Assembly: GCF_000423225.1 (NCBI RefSeq)
Contig: NZ_KE383991.1
Span: 1,498,217 to 1,562,216 of the forward strand
Source: Kaistia adipata DSM 17808
Lineage (GTDB): Bacteria > Pseudomonadota > Alphaproteobacteria > Rhizobiales > Kaistiaceae
Direction: 5' to 3'
Length of the DNA stretch: 64,000 bases
The notes beneath the pieces are model-generated. The model was not told the DNA's origin. It did no database searches and saw only the letters and a program-made list of their open reading frames with translations. A program made the translations under genes and the position numbers. Of this stretch, positions 39,959 through 47,154 are shown in pieces (position 1 is the first letter of the stretch; each line of letters begins with the position of its first letter).

Positions 39959-40089
39959 CATCATCCTGAGGTGCCCGGCGCAGCCGGGCCTCGAAGGAGG
40001 GTCCGGGGAACACCTGAACCGATTTCAAGCCGGAAGCCCGCTGGATCCTCCTTCGAGGCTTCGCTCAAGCGAAGCACCTCAGGATGATG
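39959..40089. repeat. Dispersed palindromic repeat, family A, copy 2
   Basis: This copy has the same ends and internal hairpins as the element at 13831-13980 (CATCATCCTGAGGTGC at the start, CACCTCAGGATGATG at the end). The central 40 bases are unrelated. It ends 23 bases before the stop codon of the next gene. Confidence 0.8.
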
Positions 40090-40111
40090 GCGGAGCCTGT
40101 CGACCGGCCGC

Positions 40112-40492
40112 TCACGCCCGGCCGGGGGCGCGGCGGAAGATCGCGACGGCGAACAGGATCATGCCGATCAGCGTGATGATCGAGCCGGCGATGACGATCG
40201 GCTCGCCCGCCGGCACCATGCGCAGCGCCAGCACCAGGCCGGGGATCATGATCCAGAGGCCGATCGTCGAGACCCAGAACTGGACCGTCGCCAGGCGGGT
40301 CTCCGCCTTCTCGCGATTGGCGTTGTAGTAGAAGCCCATCAGCGCCAGGCTGACCCAGCCGATCAGGTTGAGATGGGCATGCGCTGGCGCGAGCGAGAAG
40401 TCCTGCTTCGCGCCCATGATGATGCCGCCGACCATGCCGATGATGACATAGATGACGGCCGTTCCGATGAACCACTGGCTGATGCGCGGCAT
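40112..40492 (-). CDS. Small four-helix membrane protein resembling part of cytochrome oxidase subunit I
   Basis: The 126-residue protein has four predicted membrane helices. The segment PAHAHLNLIGWVSLALMGFYY between helices 1 and 2 resembles the haem-ligand helix of cbb3/NorB-type oxidase subunit I, but the protein is only about a quarter of the length of that subunit. Proteins like this are annotated as short cbb3-like or membrane proteins and have no assigned role. The start at 40492 precedes a clean MPRISQWF N-terminus. It may bind haem through the paired histidines; this is inference. It stands alone, with family A repeat sequence just downstream. Confidence 0.75.
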   Translation of the reverse strand: MPRISQWFIGTAVIYVIIGMVGGIIMGAKQDFSLAPAHAHLNLIGWVSLALMGFYYNANREKAETRLATVQFWVSTIGLWIMIPGLVLALRMVPAGEPIVIAGSIITLIGMILFAVAIFRRAPGRA

Positions 40493-40730
40493 GTCGCCCC
40501 CCGTTTGGAAGAAGGGCCGACTCAATCCCCCTGTCGCCCTCCGGAAACGCGAGTACGACGTTGCGTAAGGCGAGTCAAAACCATTCTAGACCGCGGCTGT
40601 GACGGCGGTCACAGCGGCGGCCGGGATGGTGCGGAGGGAGCCTGAAAAAGGCGACGCCGGCGCGCGACCGGGAGCTGGTTGTGAGCTCGACACGGTCGCG
40701 TCAGCCGGCGTCATACGCGGTCTGCGCAGA
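40493..40730. other. Region between the small membrane protein and the hairpin cluster
   Basis: I see no supported gene. It must carry the promoter of the small membrane protein. Downstream of it (40731-40850) lie three hairpins listed separately, so the full 379-base gap between coding regions is partly explained. Confidence 0.5.
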
Positions 40731-40768
40731 AAGAAAAACGCCCGTCGGGGGAGGAGATCGACGGGCGT
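40731..40768 (-). ncRNA. Cuckoo/CcsR-type hairpin RNA 3 with terminator
   Basis: On the minus strand a perfect 10-bp stem ACGCCCGTCG/CGACGGGCGT presents the loop ATCTCCTCCCC and is followed by TTTTTC. It is both the third CUCCUCCC-loop hairpin and the transcription terminator of the DUF1127 unit. Confidence 0.8.
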
Positions 40769-40777
40769 CTTAAGGGT

Positions 40778-40811
40778 GGCGCCTCGCTGGGGAGGAGGTC
40801 AGCGCGGCGCC
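40778..40811 (-). ncRNA. Cuckoo/CcsR-type hairpin RNA 2
   Basis: On the minus strand the stem GGCGCC-G-CGCTG/CAGCG-A-GGCGCC, with one mismatch pair, displays the ten-base loop ACCTCCTCCC. This contains the CCUCCUCCC motif that defines the family and is complementary to Shine-Dalgarno sequences. Confidence 0.8.
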
Positions 40812-40816
40812 GATCA

Positions 40817-40847
40817 CCGGGAACAGGAGGGAGGGAGATGTTCCCGG
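40817..40847 (-). ncRNA. Cuckoo/CcsR-type hairpin RNA 1
   Basis: On the minus strand a perfect 9-bp stem CCGGGAACA/TGTTCCCGG displays the loop TCTCCCTCCCTCC. It is the first hairpin after the DUF1127 stop codon. Its loop is CU-rich but slightly different from the other two. Confidence 0.75.
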
Positions 40848-40871
40848 CGAATTCCTTTGTATTTGTAAGTC

Positions 40872-41018
40872 TTAGTAACCGACCGCCTGCTTGGCAACGC
40901 GCTCGATTTCACCACGATGGATGCCGAGGTCAGCAAGCTCGCGGTTGTTGAGGCGAGACAGCTCGTTGTAGGTCTCGCGGAACTTGCGCCAGGTCTTGTA
41001 GGAATTGATGATGTTCAT
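40872..41018 (-). CDS. DUF1127 small protein
   Basis: The 48-residue Arg-rich protein matches DUF1127, with its characteristic LNNRELADLGIHRGEIERVA motif at the C-terminal half and YKTWRKFRETYNELSRL before it. In Rhodobacter a DUF1127 protein encoded upstream of CcsR RNAs binds RNA and helps their processing, and DUF1127 proteins in Agrobacterium affect phosphate and carbon physiology. The ATG at 41018 follows AAGGAAACGG. Three CUCCUCCC-loop hairpins lie 24 to 140 bases past the stop on the same strand. Confidence 0.9.
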   Translation of the reverse strand: MNIINSYKTWRKFRETYNELSRLNNRELADLGIHRGEIERVAKQAVGY

Positions 41019-41358
41019 AGCCGTTTCCTTCGAATTCTCGTGATCTCTTGCGAACCAGCGCCGGATTTCTCTGTCGCCGTTCTGTTGACGTTGATATAGG
41101 CGGTTGCTTCCGGATTGAGCAGTATGAAAAAGCTCATGCCAGCGATGCACTGGACGCAGAGCAGCATCAATTCCGGCTGAATTTGTGCGGCGCAGCATTA
41201 AGCCGTGTGACGGAATTGCGGCGTTTTGGTATCGGAACAACGACGGCGCCGCCGCCTCGCCCGCCCTGCCATGATCCTGACGCATGGCGCGACCGCGCTG
41301 CACGCGCACAAATTCGAGGCGCGAACAAATTCCGCCCCGCCGGCATGAGCCGGGCGCA
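41019..41358. other. Upstream region of the DUF1127 unit
   Basis: No gene is supported here. On the minus strand, CCTATAT (41094-41100) resembles the -10 of an RpoH promoter. GGAAG then CGTC with 16 bases between, overlapping it, is a weak match to an EcfG stress promoter (GGAAC, CGTT). Either would place the start about 70 bases before the DUF1127 ATG; neither is convincing alone. Confidence 0.35.
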
Positions 41359-41390
41359 TAAAAAAAGACCGGGCCGAAGCCCGGTCTCTT
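41359..41390 (-). terminator. Rho-independent terminator of the homospermidine synthase gene
   Basis: On the minus strand a 9-bp stem AGACCGGGC/GCCCGGTCT with a TTCG tetraloop is followed by seven T. Confidence 0.93.
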
Positions 41391-41415
41391 GGCATTGTCT
41401 CGAAGACGACCGAAG

Positions 41416-42861
41416 TCAGCCCTTCTGGTGCACCAGCACGTTGCGGAACTGCCAGGGGTCGCTCTCGTCGATGTCTTCCGGGAAGAAGCCCGGACGATCG
41501 GTGAGCGGCGTCCAGTCGGTGTAGACGCCCTCGACGGTGCCCAGATAGGGCCGCTGGGCGGTCAGGCAGACGTCGAAGTCGAGCTCGTCGGATTCGACGA
41601 TGCCGGCCTCGGGGTTCTGCAGCGCCCAGACCATGCCGGCCATCACGGCCGAGGTCACCTGCAGGCCGCTCGCGTTCTGGTAGGGCGCGAGTTGGCGGGC
41701 TTCCTCGATCGTCAGCCGCGAACCATACCAGTAGGCGTTCTTGGCATGGCCATAGAGCAGCACGCCGAGCTCGTCGCGACCGTCGACGATCTCGTCCTCG
41801 CGCAGGATGTGGTGCTTCGGCTGGAACTGCGGCTGCGCCGCATAGCCGAACATCTCGTGCAGCGACAGCAGCGCGTCATTGGCCGGATGGTAGGCGTAGT
41901 GCACCGTCGGGCGGAAGGTCACCGTATCGCCGTCGCGCGCCGTGAAATAGTCGGCGATGGTGATCGCCTCATTGTGCGTGACGAGATAGGCGAGCTGCGA
42001 GCCCGGCGTCGGGCACCAGCTGCGGACGCGCGTGTCGGCGCCGGGCGACAGCAGGTAGATCGCCGCGCCGCTGCCCTTTTCATGGGTGCGACCGAAGCTC
42101 GGCATCCAGCGCTCATGCGTGCCCCAGCCGAGCTCGGCCGGCTGCAGCGCCTCGGCGATGAAGCCCTCGACCGACCAGGTATTGATGAAGGTGCCCATCG
42201 GCTTCGGATCGCGGGCGCGCTGGGTGTCGCGCTCGGCGATGTGGACGCCCTTGACGCCCGCGGCCTTCATCAGCGCGGCCCATCCGGCCTGCGTCTTCGG
42301 CACTTCGTGCGGGATGCCGAGGTCGGTGGCGATGTTCAGCAGCGCCTGCTTGACGAACCACGACACCATGCCGGGATTGGCGCCCGAGCAGGAAACCGCC
42401 GTGGTGCCGCCCGGGCTGGCGCGCCGCGCCGCCAGCAGCGTCTCGCGCAGCGCATAGTTGGAGCGCCCTGCCGCGTCGACGTCGCCGGCGTCATAGAAGC
42501 CGGCCCAGGGCTCGACCACGGTATCGATGTAGAGGCTGCCGATTTCGCGGGTCAGGCCCATGATCTCGACCGAGGAGGTATCGACCGAAAGGTTGACGCA
42601 GAAGCCCTGGCCTTCGGAGCTGGTCAGGAGCGGCGTCAGGATCTCGCGGAAATTGGCCGGCGTCAGTGCAGCCTTGACGTGCGTGACGCCCTCGCTGGCC
42701 ATCAGTTCGGCGAACTCGTCGCTCGGCTCGACGATGGTGATCTGCGGTTGGTCGAGAGCGAAGTGGCGCTTCAGCAGCGGGAGGAAACCGCGTCCGATCG
42801 AACCAAAGCCAATGATGACCACGGGGCCGGTGATGCGACCGTAGGTTGGCCAAGTCGTCAT
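41416..42861 (-). CDS. hss: Homospermidine synthase
   Basis: The 481-residue protein matches bacterial homospermidine synthase. It has an NAD-binding VVIIGFGSIGRGFLPLLKRHF at the N-terminus, VSCSGANPGMVSWF near residue 173, GWGTHERWMPSFGRTHEKGSGAAIYLLSPG near residues 246-275 and NEAITIADYF near residue 300. It joins two putrescines (or putrescine and spermidine) with NAD as transient electron acceptor. Homospermidine is the main long polyamine of many Rhizobiales. ATG 42861 follows AGGAG by 10 bases. It lies downstream of odc and the GNAT gene but behind a terminator, so it probably has its own promoter. Confidence 0.95.
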   Translation of the reverse strand: MTTWPTYGRITGPVVIIGFGSIGRGFLPLLKRHFALDQPQITIVEPSDEFAELMASEGVTHVKAALTPANFREILTPLLTSSEGQGFCVNLSVDTSSVEIMGLTREIGSLYIDTVVEPWAGFYDAGDVDAAGRSNYALRETLLAARRASPGGTTAVSCSGANPGMVSWFVKQALLNIATDLGIPHEVPKTQAGWAALMKAAGVKGVHIAERDTQRARDPKPMGTFINTWSVEGFIAEALQPAELGWGTHERWMPSFGRTHEKGSGAAIYLLSPGADTRVRSWCPTPGSQLAYLVTHNEAITIADYFTARDGDTVTFRPTVHYAYHPANDALLSLHEMFGYAAQPQFQPKHHILREDEIVDGRDELGVLLYGHAKNAYWYGSRLTIEEARQLAPYQNASGLQVTSAVMAGMVWALQNPEAGIVESDELDFDVCLTAQRPYLGTVEGVYTDWTPLTDRPGFFPEDIDESDPWQFRNVLVHQKG

Positions 42862-42896
42862 AGCGAAACACTCCTGAAAGTCGAAATCAACAAGTG

Positions 42897-42909
42897 GGGT
42901 ACCGTACCC
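42897..42909. promoter_or_regulatory. Palindrome in front of hss
   Basis: GGGTAC-C-GTACCC is a perfect 13-base palindrome 36 bases before the hss start codon. It may be an operator or a leader hairpin. Confidence 0.35.
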
Positions 42910-42922
42910 TTCCTTCGTGACA

Positions 42923-42968
42923 AACAAAAAGCCGTGGAAGTAGGGGTTTCCCCCTTCCCTCCACGGCC
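42923..42968 (-). terminator. Terminator after the GNAT gene
   Basis: On the minus strand arms GCCGTGGA/TCCACGGC enclose a second inner stem (GGGGGAAACCCC region) and are followed by TTTTTGTTTG. It separates odc-GNAT from hss. Confidence 0.75.
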
Positions 42969-42984
42969 CGCGGGCAGCTGGAAC

Positions 42985-43557
42985 CTAACGGCTTGCGTCG
43001 GCGAGGTCGAGCCCGGAAGGGCTCGCGACGGTCGGAAAGTCCGGACCGGCAAGCGGCGGGACCGACCAGTCGCCGGTGGCGACGAGCATTCCGGCGGCGC
43101 CGGAAAGCGCCCCGTCGCGCAGCTCGAGCGCCAGGAAACGGGCCCGGTCGACCGGCCCCGGCATCATCAGGCTTCGCGTCGCCTCGGCCGAAAAGCCGAA
43201 GCGCGCATAGTATTCGGCGTCGCCCACCAGGATGACGGCGCCATGGCCGAACATGGCGGCGCGGTTGAGCGCGGCGCGCATCAGCTTGCCGCCGAGCCCC
43301 TCGCCCTGGCGCTCCGGCGCGACCGCGAGCGGGCCGAGCAGCAGCGCGTCGCGGCCGCCGGCCGAGACGTTCCAGAGCCGGACCGAGCCGACGATCGCGT
43401 CGCCGTCGCGGGCGACCAGCGCCAGGCCGGAGGCCGGCAGGCGGTTCTCGCGCAGTCGCTCGGAGGTCTTCAGGTGGCGGTCCGGACCCATCGTCCGGTC
43501 GAGCAGCATCTCGCGGGCGCCGGTTTCACCCGGCGCCTCCACACCAATCTGGATCAT
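42985..43557 (-). CDS. GNAT-family N-acetyltransferase in the polyamine cluster
   Basis: The 190-residue protein has a GNAT fold. VGSVRLWNV forms the central strand, LGPLAVAPERQGEGLGGKLMRAAL contains the acetyl-CoA pyrophosphate loop (Q/R-x-x-G-x-G/A, here RQGEGLG) near residues 74-97, and the C-terminal YYARFGFSAE motif is typical of COG3153 acetyltransferases. It starts 13 bases after the odc stop and so is co-transcribed with ornithine decarboxylase. This suggests, but does not prove, that it acetylates a polyamine or related amine. Confidence 0.88.
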   Translation of the reverse strand: MIQIGVEAPGETGAREMLLDRTMGPDRHLKTSERLRENRLPASGLALVARDGDAIVGSVRLWNVSAGGRDALLLGPLAVAPERQGEGLGGKLMRAALNRAAMFGHGAVILVGDAEYYARFGFSAEATRSLMMPGPVDRARFLALELRDGALSGAAGMLVATGDWSVPPLAGPDFPTVASPSGLDLADASR

Positions 43558-43570
43558 CGATGGCGGTCCT

Positions 43571-44701
43571 TCAGATCACGAAGGCTTCGAGCGGCTTGAA
43601 GCCGTTGAAGGCGACGGCCGAATAGGTCGTCGTATACGCGCCCGTGCCTTCGATCAGCACTTCGTCGCCGATCGAGAGCGAGACGGGCAGGTGATACGGC
43701 GTCTTCTCGTAGAGGACGTCGGCGGAATCGCAGGTCGGGCCGGCGAGCACGCAGGGCGTCTTCTCGTCATTGTCGTGCATCGTGCGGATCGGATAGCGGA
43801 TCGACTCGTCCATCGTCTCGGCGAGGCCGCCGAACTTGCCGATGTCGAGATAGACCCAGCGGATGTCGTCCGTGTCGTTCTTCTTCGAGATCAGCACGAC
43901 TTCCGTCTTGATGATGCCCGCATTGCCGACCATGCCGCGGCCCGGCTCGATGATCGTCTCGGGGATGCGGTTGCCGAAATGGCGCTTCAGCGCCGCGTCG
44001 ATCGACGAGGCATAGTTGTCCACGCCCGGAATCTCCTTGAGATAACGGGTCGGGAAGCCACCGCCGAGATTGACCATCGCGAGCTGGATGCCGCGCTCGG
44101 CGAGCGTGCCGAAGATGCCGGCGGCCGAGGCGAGCGCGCCGTCCCAGGCCTCGGTGTTGGCCTGCTGCGAACCGACATGGAACGACACGCCATAGGCGCG
44201 CAGGCCGAGGCGGTGCGCATGCTCGAGCACGCCGACGGCCATCTGGGGCTCGCAGCCGAACTTGCGCGACAGCGGCCACTCGGCGCCGGCGCCGTCGCAG
44301 AGGATGCGGCAGAACACGCGCGTGCCGGGAGCGGCGCGGGCCACCTTCTCGACCTCGGCCTCGCAATCGACCGCATAGAGGTCGATGCCGCGGGCGAAGG
44401 CGGCGGCGACGTCGCGCTCCTTCTTGATCGTGTTGCCGAAGGAGATGCGGTCGGGCGTCGCGCCGGCGGCCAGCGCCATGTCGATCTCGGCCACCGACGC
44501 GCAGTCGAAGCTCGAGCCCAGCGAGGCGAGCAGCGACAGCAGTTCCGGCGCCGGATTGGCCTTTACCGCGTAGAAGACGCGGGTGTCGGGCAGCGCATGC
44601 GCGAAGGCCAAGTAATTATCGCGCACGACATCGAGATCGACCACGAGGCACGGGCCGTCGGGACGTCGGGTGTTGAGGAAGTCGATGATACGTGCGGTCA
44701 T
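43571..44701 (-). CDS. odc: Ornithine decarboxylase, PLP fold-type III
   Basis: The 376-residue protein has the alanine-racemase-like fold of eukaryotic-type and rhizobial ornithine decarboxylase. VFYAVKANPAPELL carries the PLP lysine near residue 48; other motifs are FGNTIKKERDV, VSFHVGSQ near residue 170 and GGGFPTRY near residue 205. EPGRGMVG lies near residue 247 and GPTCDSADVLYE, with the active-site Cys and Asp, near residue 318. It makes putrescine, the substrate of the homospermidine synthase encoded two genes downstream. ATG 44701 follows GGGGAG. A leader of several hundred bases precedes it and is listed separately. Confidence 0.93.
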   Translation of the reverse strand: MTARIIDFLNTRRPDGPCLVVDLDVVRDNYLAFAHALPDTRVFYAVKANPAPELLSLLASLGSSFDCASVAEIDMALAAGATPDRISFGNTIKKERDVAAAFARGIDLYAVDCEAEVEKVARAAPGTRVFCRILCDGAGAEWPLSRKFGCEPQMAVGVLEHAHRLGLRAYGVSFHVGSQQANTEAWDGALASAAGIFGTLAERGIQLAMVNLGGGFPTRYLKEIPGVDNYASSIDAALKRHFGNRIPETIIEPGRGMVGNAGIIKTEVVLISKKNDTDDIRWVYLDIGKFGGLAETMDESIRYPIRTMHDNDEKTPCVLAGPTCDSADVLYEKTPYHLPVSLSIGDEVLIEGTGAYTTTYSAVAFNGFKPLEAFVI

Positions 44702-45190
44702 TGGAGGGTCTCCCCGTCGGCCTGCCGAGGCCAAATGCGTTGCGAAGCGATGACGAAACCGGAGCGCAGCCCTCGCGCCGAGCGCTATGGACGCGATCGG
44801 AACGGTGACAACGAGCCGTTTTTGCCGGGGTGAGCCGGCAGTTTTCGCGGGTGGCAGTCGCAGCGATAAACGGGAGCGTTCATCGGGAGCGCTGCCTTCG
44901 CTTGGAACGGGAGACCCGATCCGCACGCCCGGCAAGGATGTAGTGCCTCTTCAGTGACCACGGCCTGTGGAGAGCCGTGCGAGACCAAAAAAGCCCGCTA
45001 CGTCGTTGCTTCAAGTCGCGTCCTCCGCGGAGACGGAGTTCACCGGTTTCGCTTTCCGGCTGCCGACCTTTTCGGGATCGCTCCCGAACTCCTGGGACCC
45101 TCTTGCGGAGGATCTTGGGCGTCGCTTCGGCCTCTTGTCCGAAGCCCCACCGGTCGGCACGCAACCACAGGCACGTGCGATTATTGGGCG
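44702..45190 (-). promoter_or_regulatory. Long structured leader of ornithine decarboxylase (speF-like element)
   Basis: About 480 bases separate the candidate promoter at 45195-45223 from the odc start. The minus strand carries hairpins such as CACGGC/GCCGTG near 44975, GCCGG/CCGGC near 44830, and a short open frame of 32 codons (44785-44883) ending in Arg-Ser-Arg-Pro. Rfam describes a speF leader RNA upstream of ornithine decarboxylase in alphaproteobacteria; I believe this is that element, but I could not align it. Third-position GC in its open frames is much lower than in real genes nearby, which argues for RNA rather than protein function. Confidence 0.55.
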
Positions 45191-45194
45191 AGGT

Positions 45195-45223
45195 CTAGGT
45201 AGGCGGATCGCGGTTAACATTCA
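45195..45223 (-). promoter_or_regulatory. Candidate promoter of the odc operon
   Basis: On the minus strand TTGAAT and TACCTA are 17 bases apart. Transcription would start near 45188 and give a leader of nearly 500 bases before odc. Confidence 0.4.
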
Positions 45224-45445
45224 AGCGGATTTTCCCTCCGCGGCCCAATTTTGGTGCACAGGGGCGCCAAGCGTGCGCAACCGGGCGGCAGCGCGGCATT
45301 TCGGTCACATTTTTCAGCCCCGCCGCGGCTTTTCGGAGCCGCCGCGACCGGGGTTGCGACGACCTCCCGACGCTCTGGTTAACCATGTGATTCGCGCTTC
45401 CGGCCCCCGCTTGTTTCGCCTATGCAGAGTGGAGCAACAGGAGAG

Positions 45446-47041
45446 ATGCGCGTGAGCGAGACCATCGTCGGCGAAAGGGGCATGGTCGTCGCCCCGCACC
45501 GGGCAGCGGCCGAGGCAGGCGCGGAGATCATCCGCGCCGGCGGCAACGCCATCGAGGCAGCGATCGCCGCCGCCGCCACCATCGCCGTCATCTACCCGCA
45601 CATGAATTCGATCGGCGGCGACGGCTTCTGGCTGATCCGCGAGCCGGGCAAGGAGCCGCGCTATCTGGAAGCCTGCGGCGGCGCCGGCTCCGGCGCCACG
45701 ATCCGGGCCTATCGCGACAAGGGCCACGATGCGGTGCCGGCGCGCGGCCCCGACGCGGCGCTGACCGTCGCCGGCGCGCTCTCGGGCTGGAACACCGCCT
45801 ATGAGCTGTCGCAGAGCCTCGGCGGCCGGCTCGACCGCCCCACCCTCCTCGCCAACGCCATCGCCCATGCGCAGAACGGCATCGCCGTCACCCGCTCGCA
45901 GGCGCGGCTGACCGCCGAGCACCACGCCGTGCTATCCGCCCAGCCCGGCTTCGCCGAAATCTTCCTCGTCGACGGCAAGCCGCCGGAGACCGGGGCCGTG
46001 CTGCGCCAGGAACGCCTCGCCGACACGCTCGATCATCTCGCCCGCGCCGGCTTCCTCGATTTCTATCGCGGCGACGTCGCCAGCGAGATCGCAAGCGATC
46101 TCGCGCGGATCGGCGCCCCGGTGACGCGCGACGACCTCGCCCGACACGAGGCGCGGCTGCGGCCGCCGCTTTCGGTCCGGCTCCAGCAGGGGACGGTCTA
46201 CAATGCGCCGCCGCCGACCCAGGGCCTCGCCTCGCTGCTGATCCTCGGCATCTTCGAGCGCCTGGGCGTCAAGCGAGGCGAGAGCTTCGAGCATGTGCAC
46301 GGCCTGATCGAGGCGACCAAGCGCGCCTTCCTGCTGCGCGACAGGCACGTCACCGACCCGATCTTCGCCGGCGACCTCTCCATGCATCTCTCCCCGCGCG
46401 TGCTGGAGCGCGAGGCCGCCCATATCGACAAGAGCCGCGCCGCGCCCTGGCCGCAGCCGGCCAGGAAGGGCGACACGGTCTGGCTCGGCGCCACCGACGC
46501 GTCGGGGCTTACCGTCTCCTATATCCAGTCGATCTTCTGGGAATTCGGCTCCGGCTGCGTGCTGCCGGCGACCGGCATCACCTGGCAGAATCGCGGCGCC
46601 AGCTTCTCGCTCGATCCGAAATCGCTCAATCCGCTCGAGCCCGGCCGCAAGCCGTTCCATACGCTGAACCCGGCGATCGCCCGTTTCGACGACGGCCGCA
46701 TCATGAGCTACGGCACGATGGGCGGCGACGGCCAGCCGCAGACCCAGGGCGCGATCTTCACGCGCCACGCCCTGTTCGGCATGGATCTCGGCGAGGCGAT
46801 CGCGGCGCCGCGCTGGCTGCTCGGCCGCACCTGGGGCTCGGACCACACCAATCTGCGCGTCGAGAACCGGCTCGACGCCGACCTGATCCTGGCGCTCGAG
46901 CGGGCGGGCCACGAGATCCATGTGCTGGACGAGGCCTATTCCGACACGATGGGCCATGCCGGCGCGCTCGTCCGCCGCAAGGACGGCCGCATCTTCGGCG
47001 CCAGCGACCCGCGCTCGGACGGCGCGGCGGTCGCCGCCTGA
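45446..47041 (+). CDS. Gamma-glutamyltransferase family protein
   Basis: The 531-residue protein is a Ntn-hydrolase of the gamma-glutamyltransferase family: RGMVVAPHRAAAEAGAEIIRAGGNAIEAA at the N-terminus, INSIGGDGF-like NSIGGDGFWLI, and the autoprocessing nucleophile Thr344 in KGDTVWLGATD. GSG-, GMMGGDGQPQ-like TMGGDGQPQTQ completes the pocket. It lacks a signal peptide, unlike periplasmic Ggt, so it may be one of the cytoplasmic members that act on oxamate-like or other amides. The start may instead be GTG 45452, which has AGGAG at a better distance. The amidase gene follows 113 bases downstream. Confidence 0.88.
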   Translation: MRVSETIVGERGMVVAPHRAAAEAGAEIIRAGGNAIEAAIAAAATIAVIYPHMNSIGGDGFWLIREPGKEPRYLEACGGAGSGATIRAYRDKGHDAVPARGPDAALTVAGALSGWNTAYELSQSLGGRLDRPTLLANAIAHAQNGIAVTRSQARLTAEHHAVLSAQPGFAEIFLVDGKPPETGAVLRQERLADTLDHLARAGFLDFYRGDVASEIASDLARIGAPVTRDDLARHEARLRPPLSVRLQQGTVYNAPPPTQGLASLLILGIFERLGVKRGESFEHVHGLIEATKRAFLLRDRHVTDPIFAGDLSMHLSPRVLEREAAHIDKSRAAPWPQPARKGDTVWLGATDASGLTVSYIQSIFWEFGSGCVLPATGITWQNRGASFSLDPKSLNPLEPGRKPFHTLNPAIARFDDGRIMSYGTMGGDGQPQTQGAIFTRHALFGMDLGEAIAAPRWLLGRTWGSDHTNLRVENRLDADLILALERAGHEIHVLDEAYSDTMGHAGALVRRKDGRIFGASDPRSDGAAVAA

Positions 47042-47154
47042 CGGCGCGCCGGCGTCCGCCTTTGGCAACGGCCGCCGAATAGCGCTATGAATCGCAGGAA
47101 CGCGGCGTCGCTCGGCGCCGATCCGGTATCCCTCCAAGGAAATCGACAGAGCCC

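Noticed and set aside
40599..40868. An 89-codon plus-strand frame across the hairpin cluster
   Set aside because: Its sequence is simply the reverse of the CUCCUCCC loops and stems; no homology or ribosome binding site.
44785..44988. A minus-strand frame with CxxC and CxC motifs that could be a small zinc protein
   Set aside because: Third-position GC is far below that of neighbouring genes, the GTG start has no ribosome binding site, and the region fits a structured leader. Only its last 32 codons are kept as a possible leader peptide.
44967..45455. A 162-codon plus-strand frame opposite the odc leader
   Set aside because: No domain, low third-position GC and no ribosome binding site; the region is better explained as leader RNA and upstream sequence.
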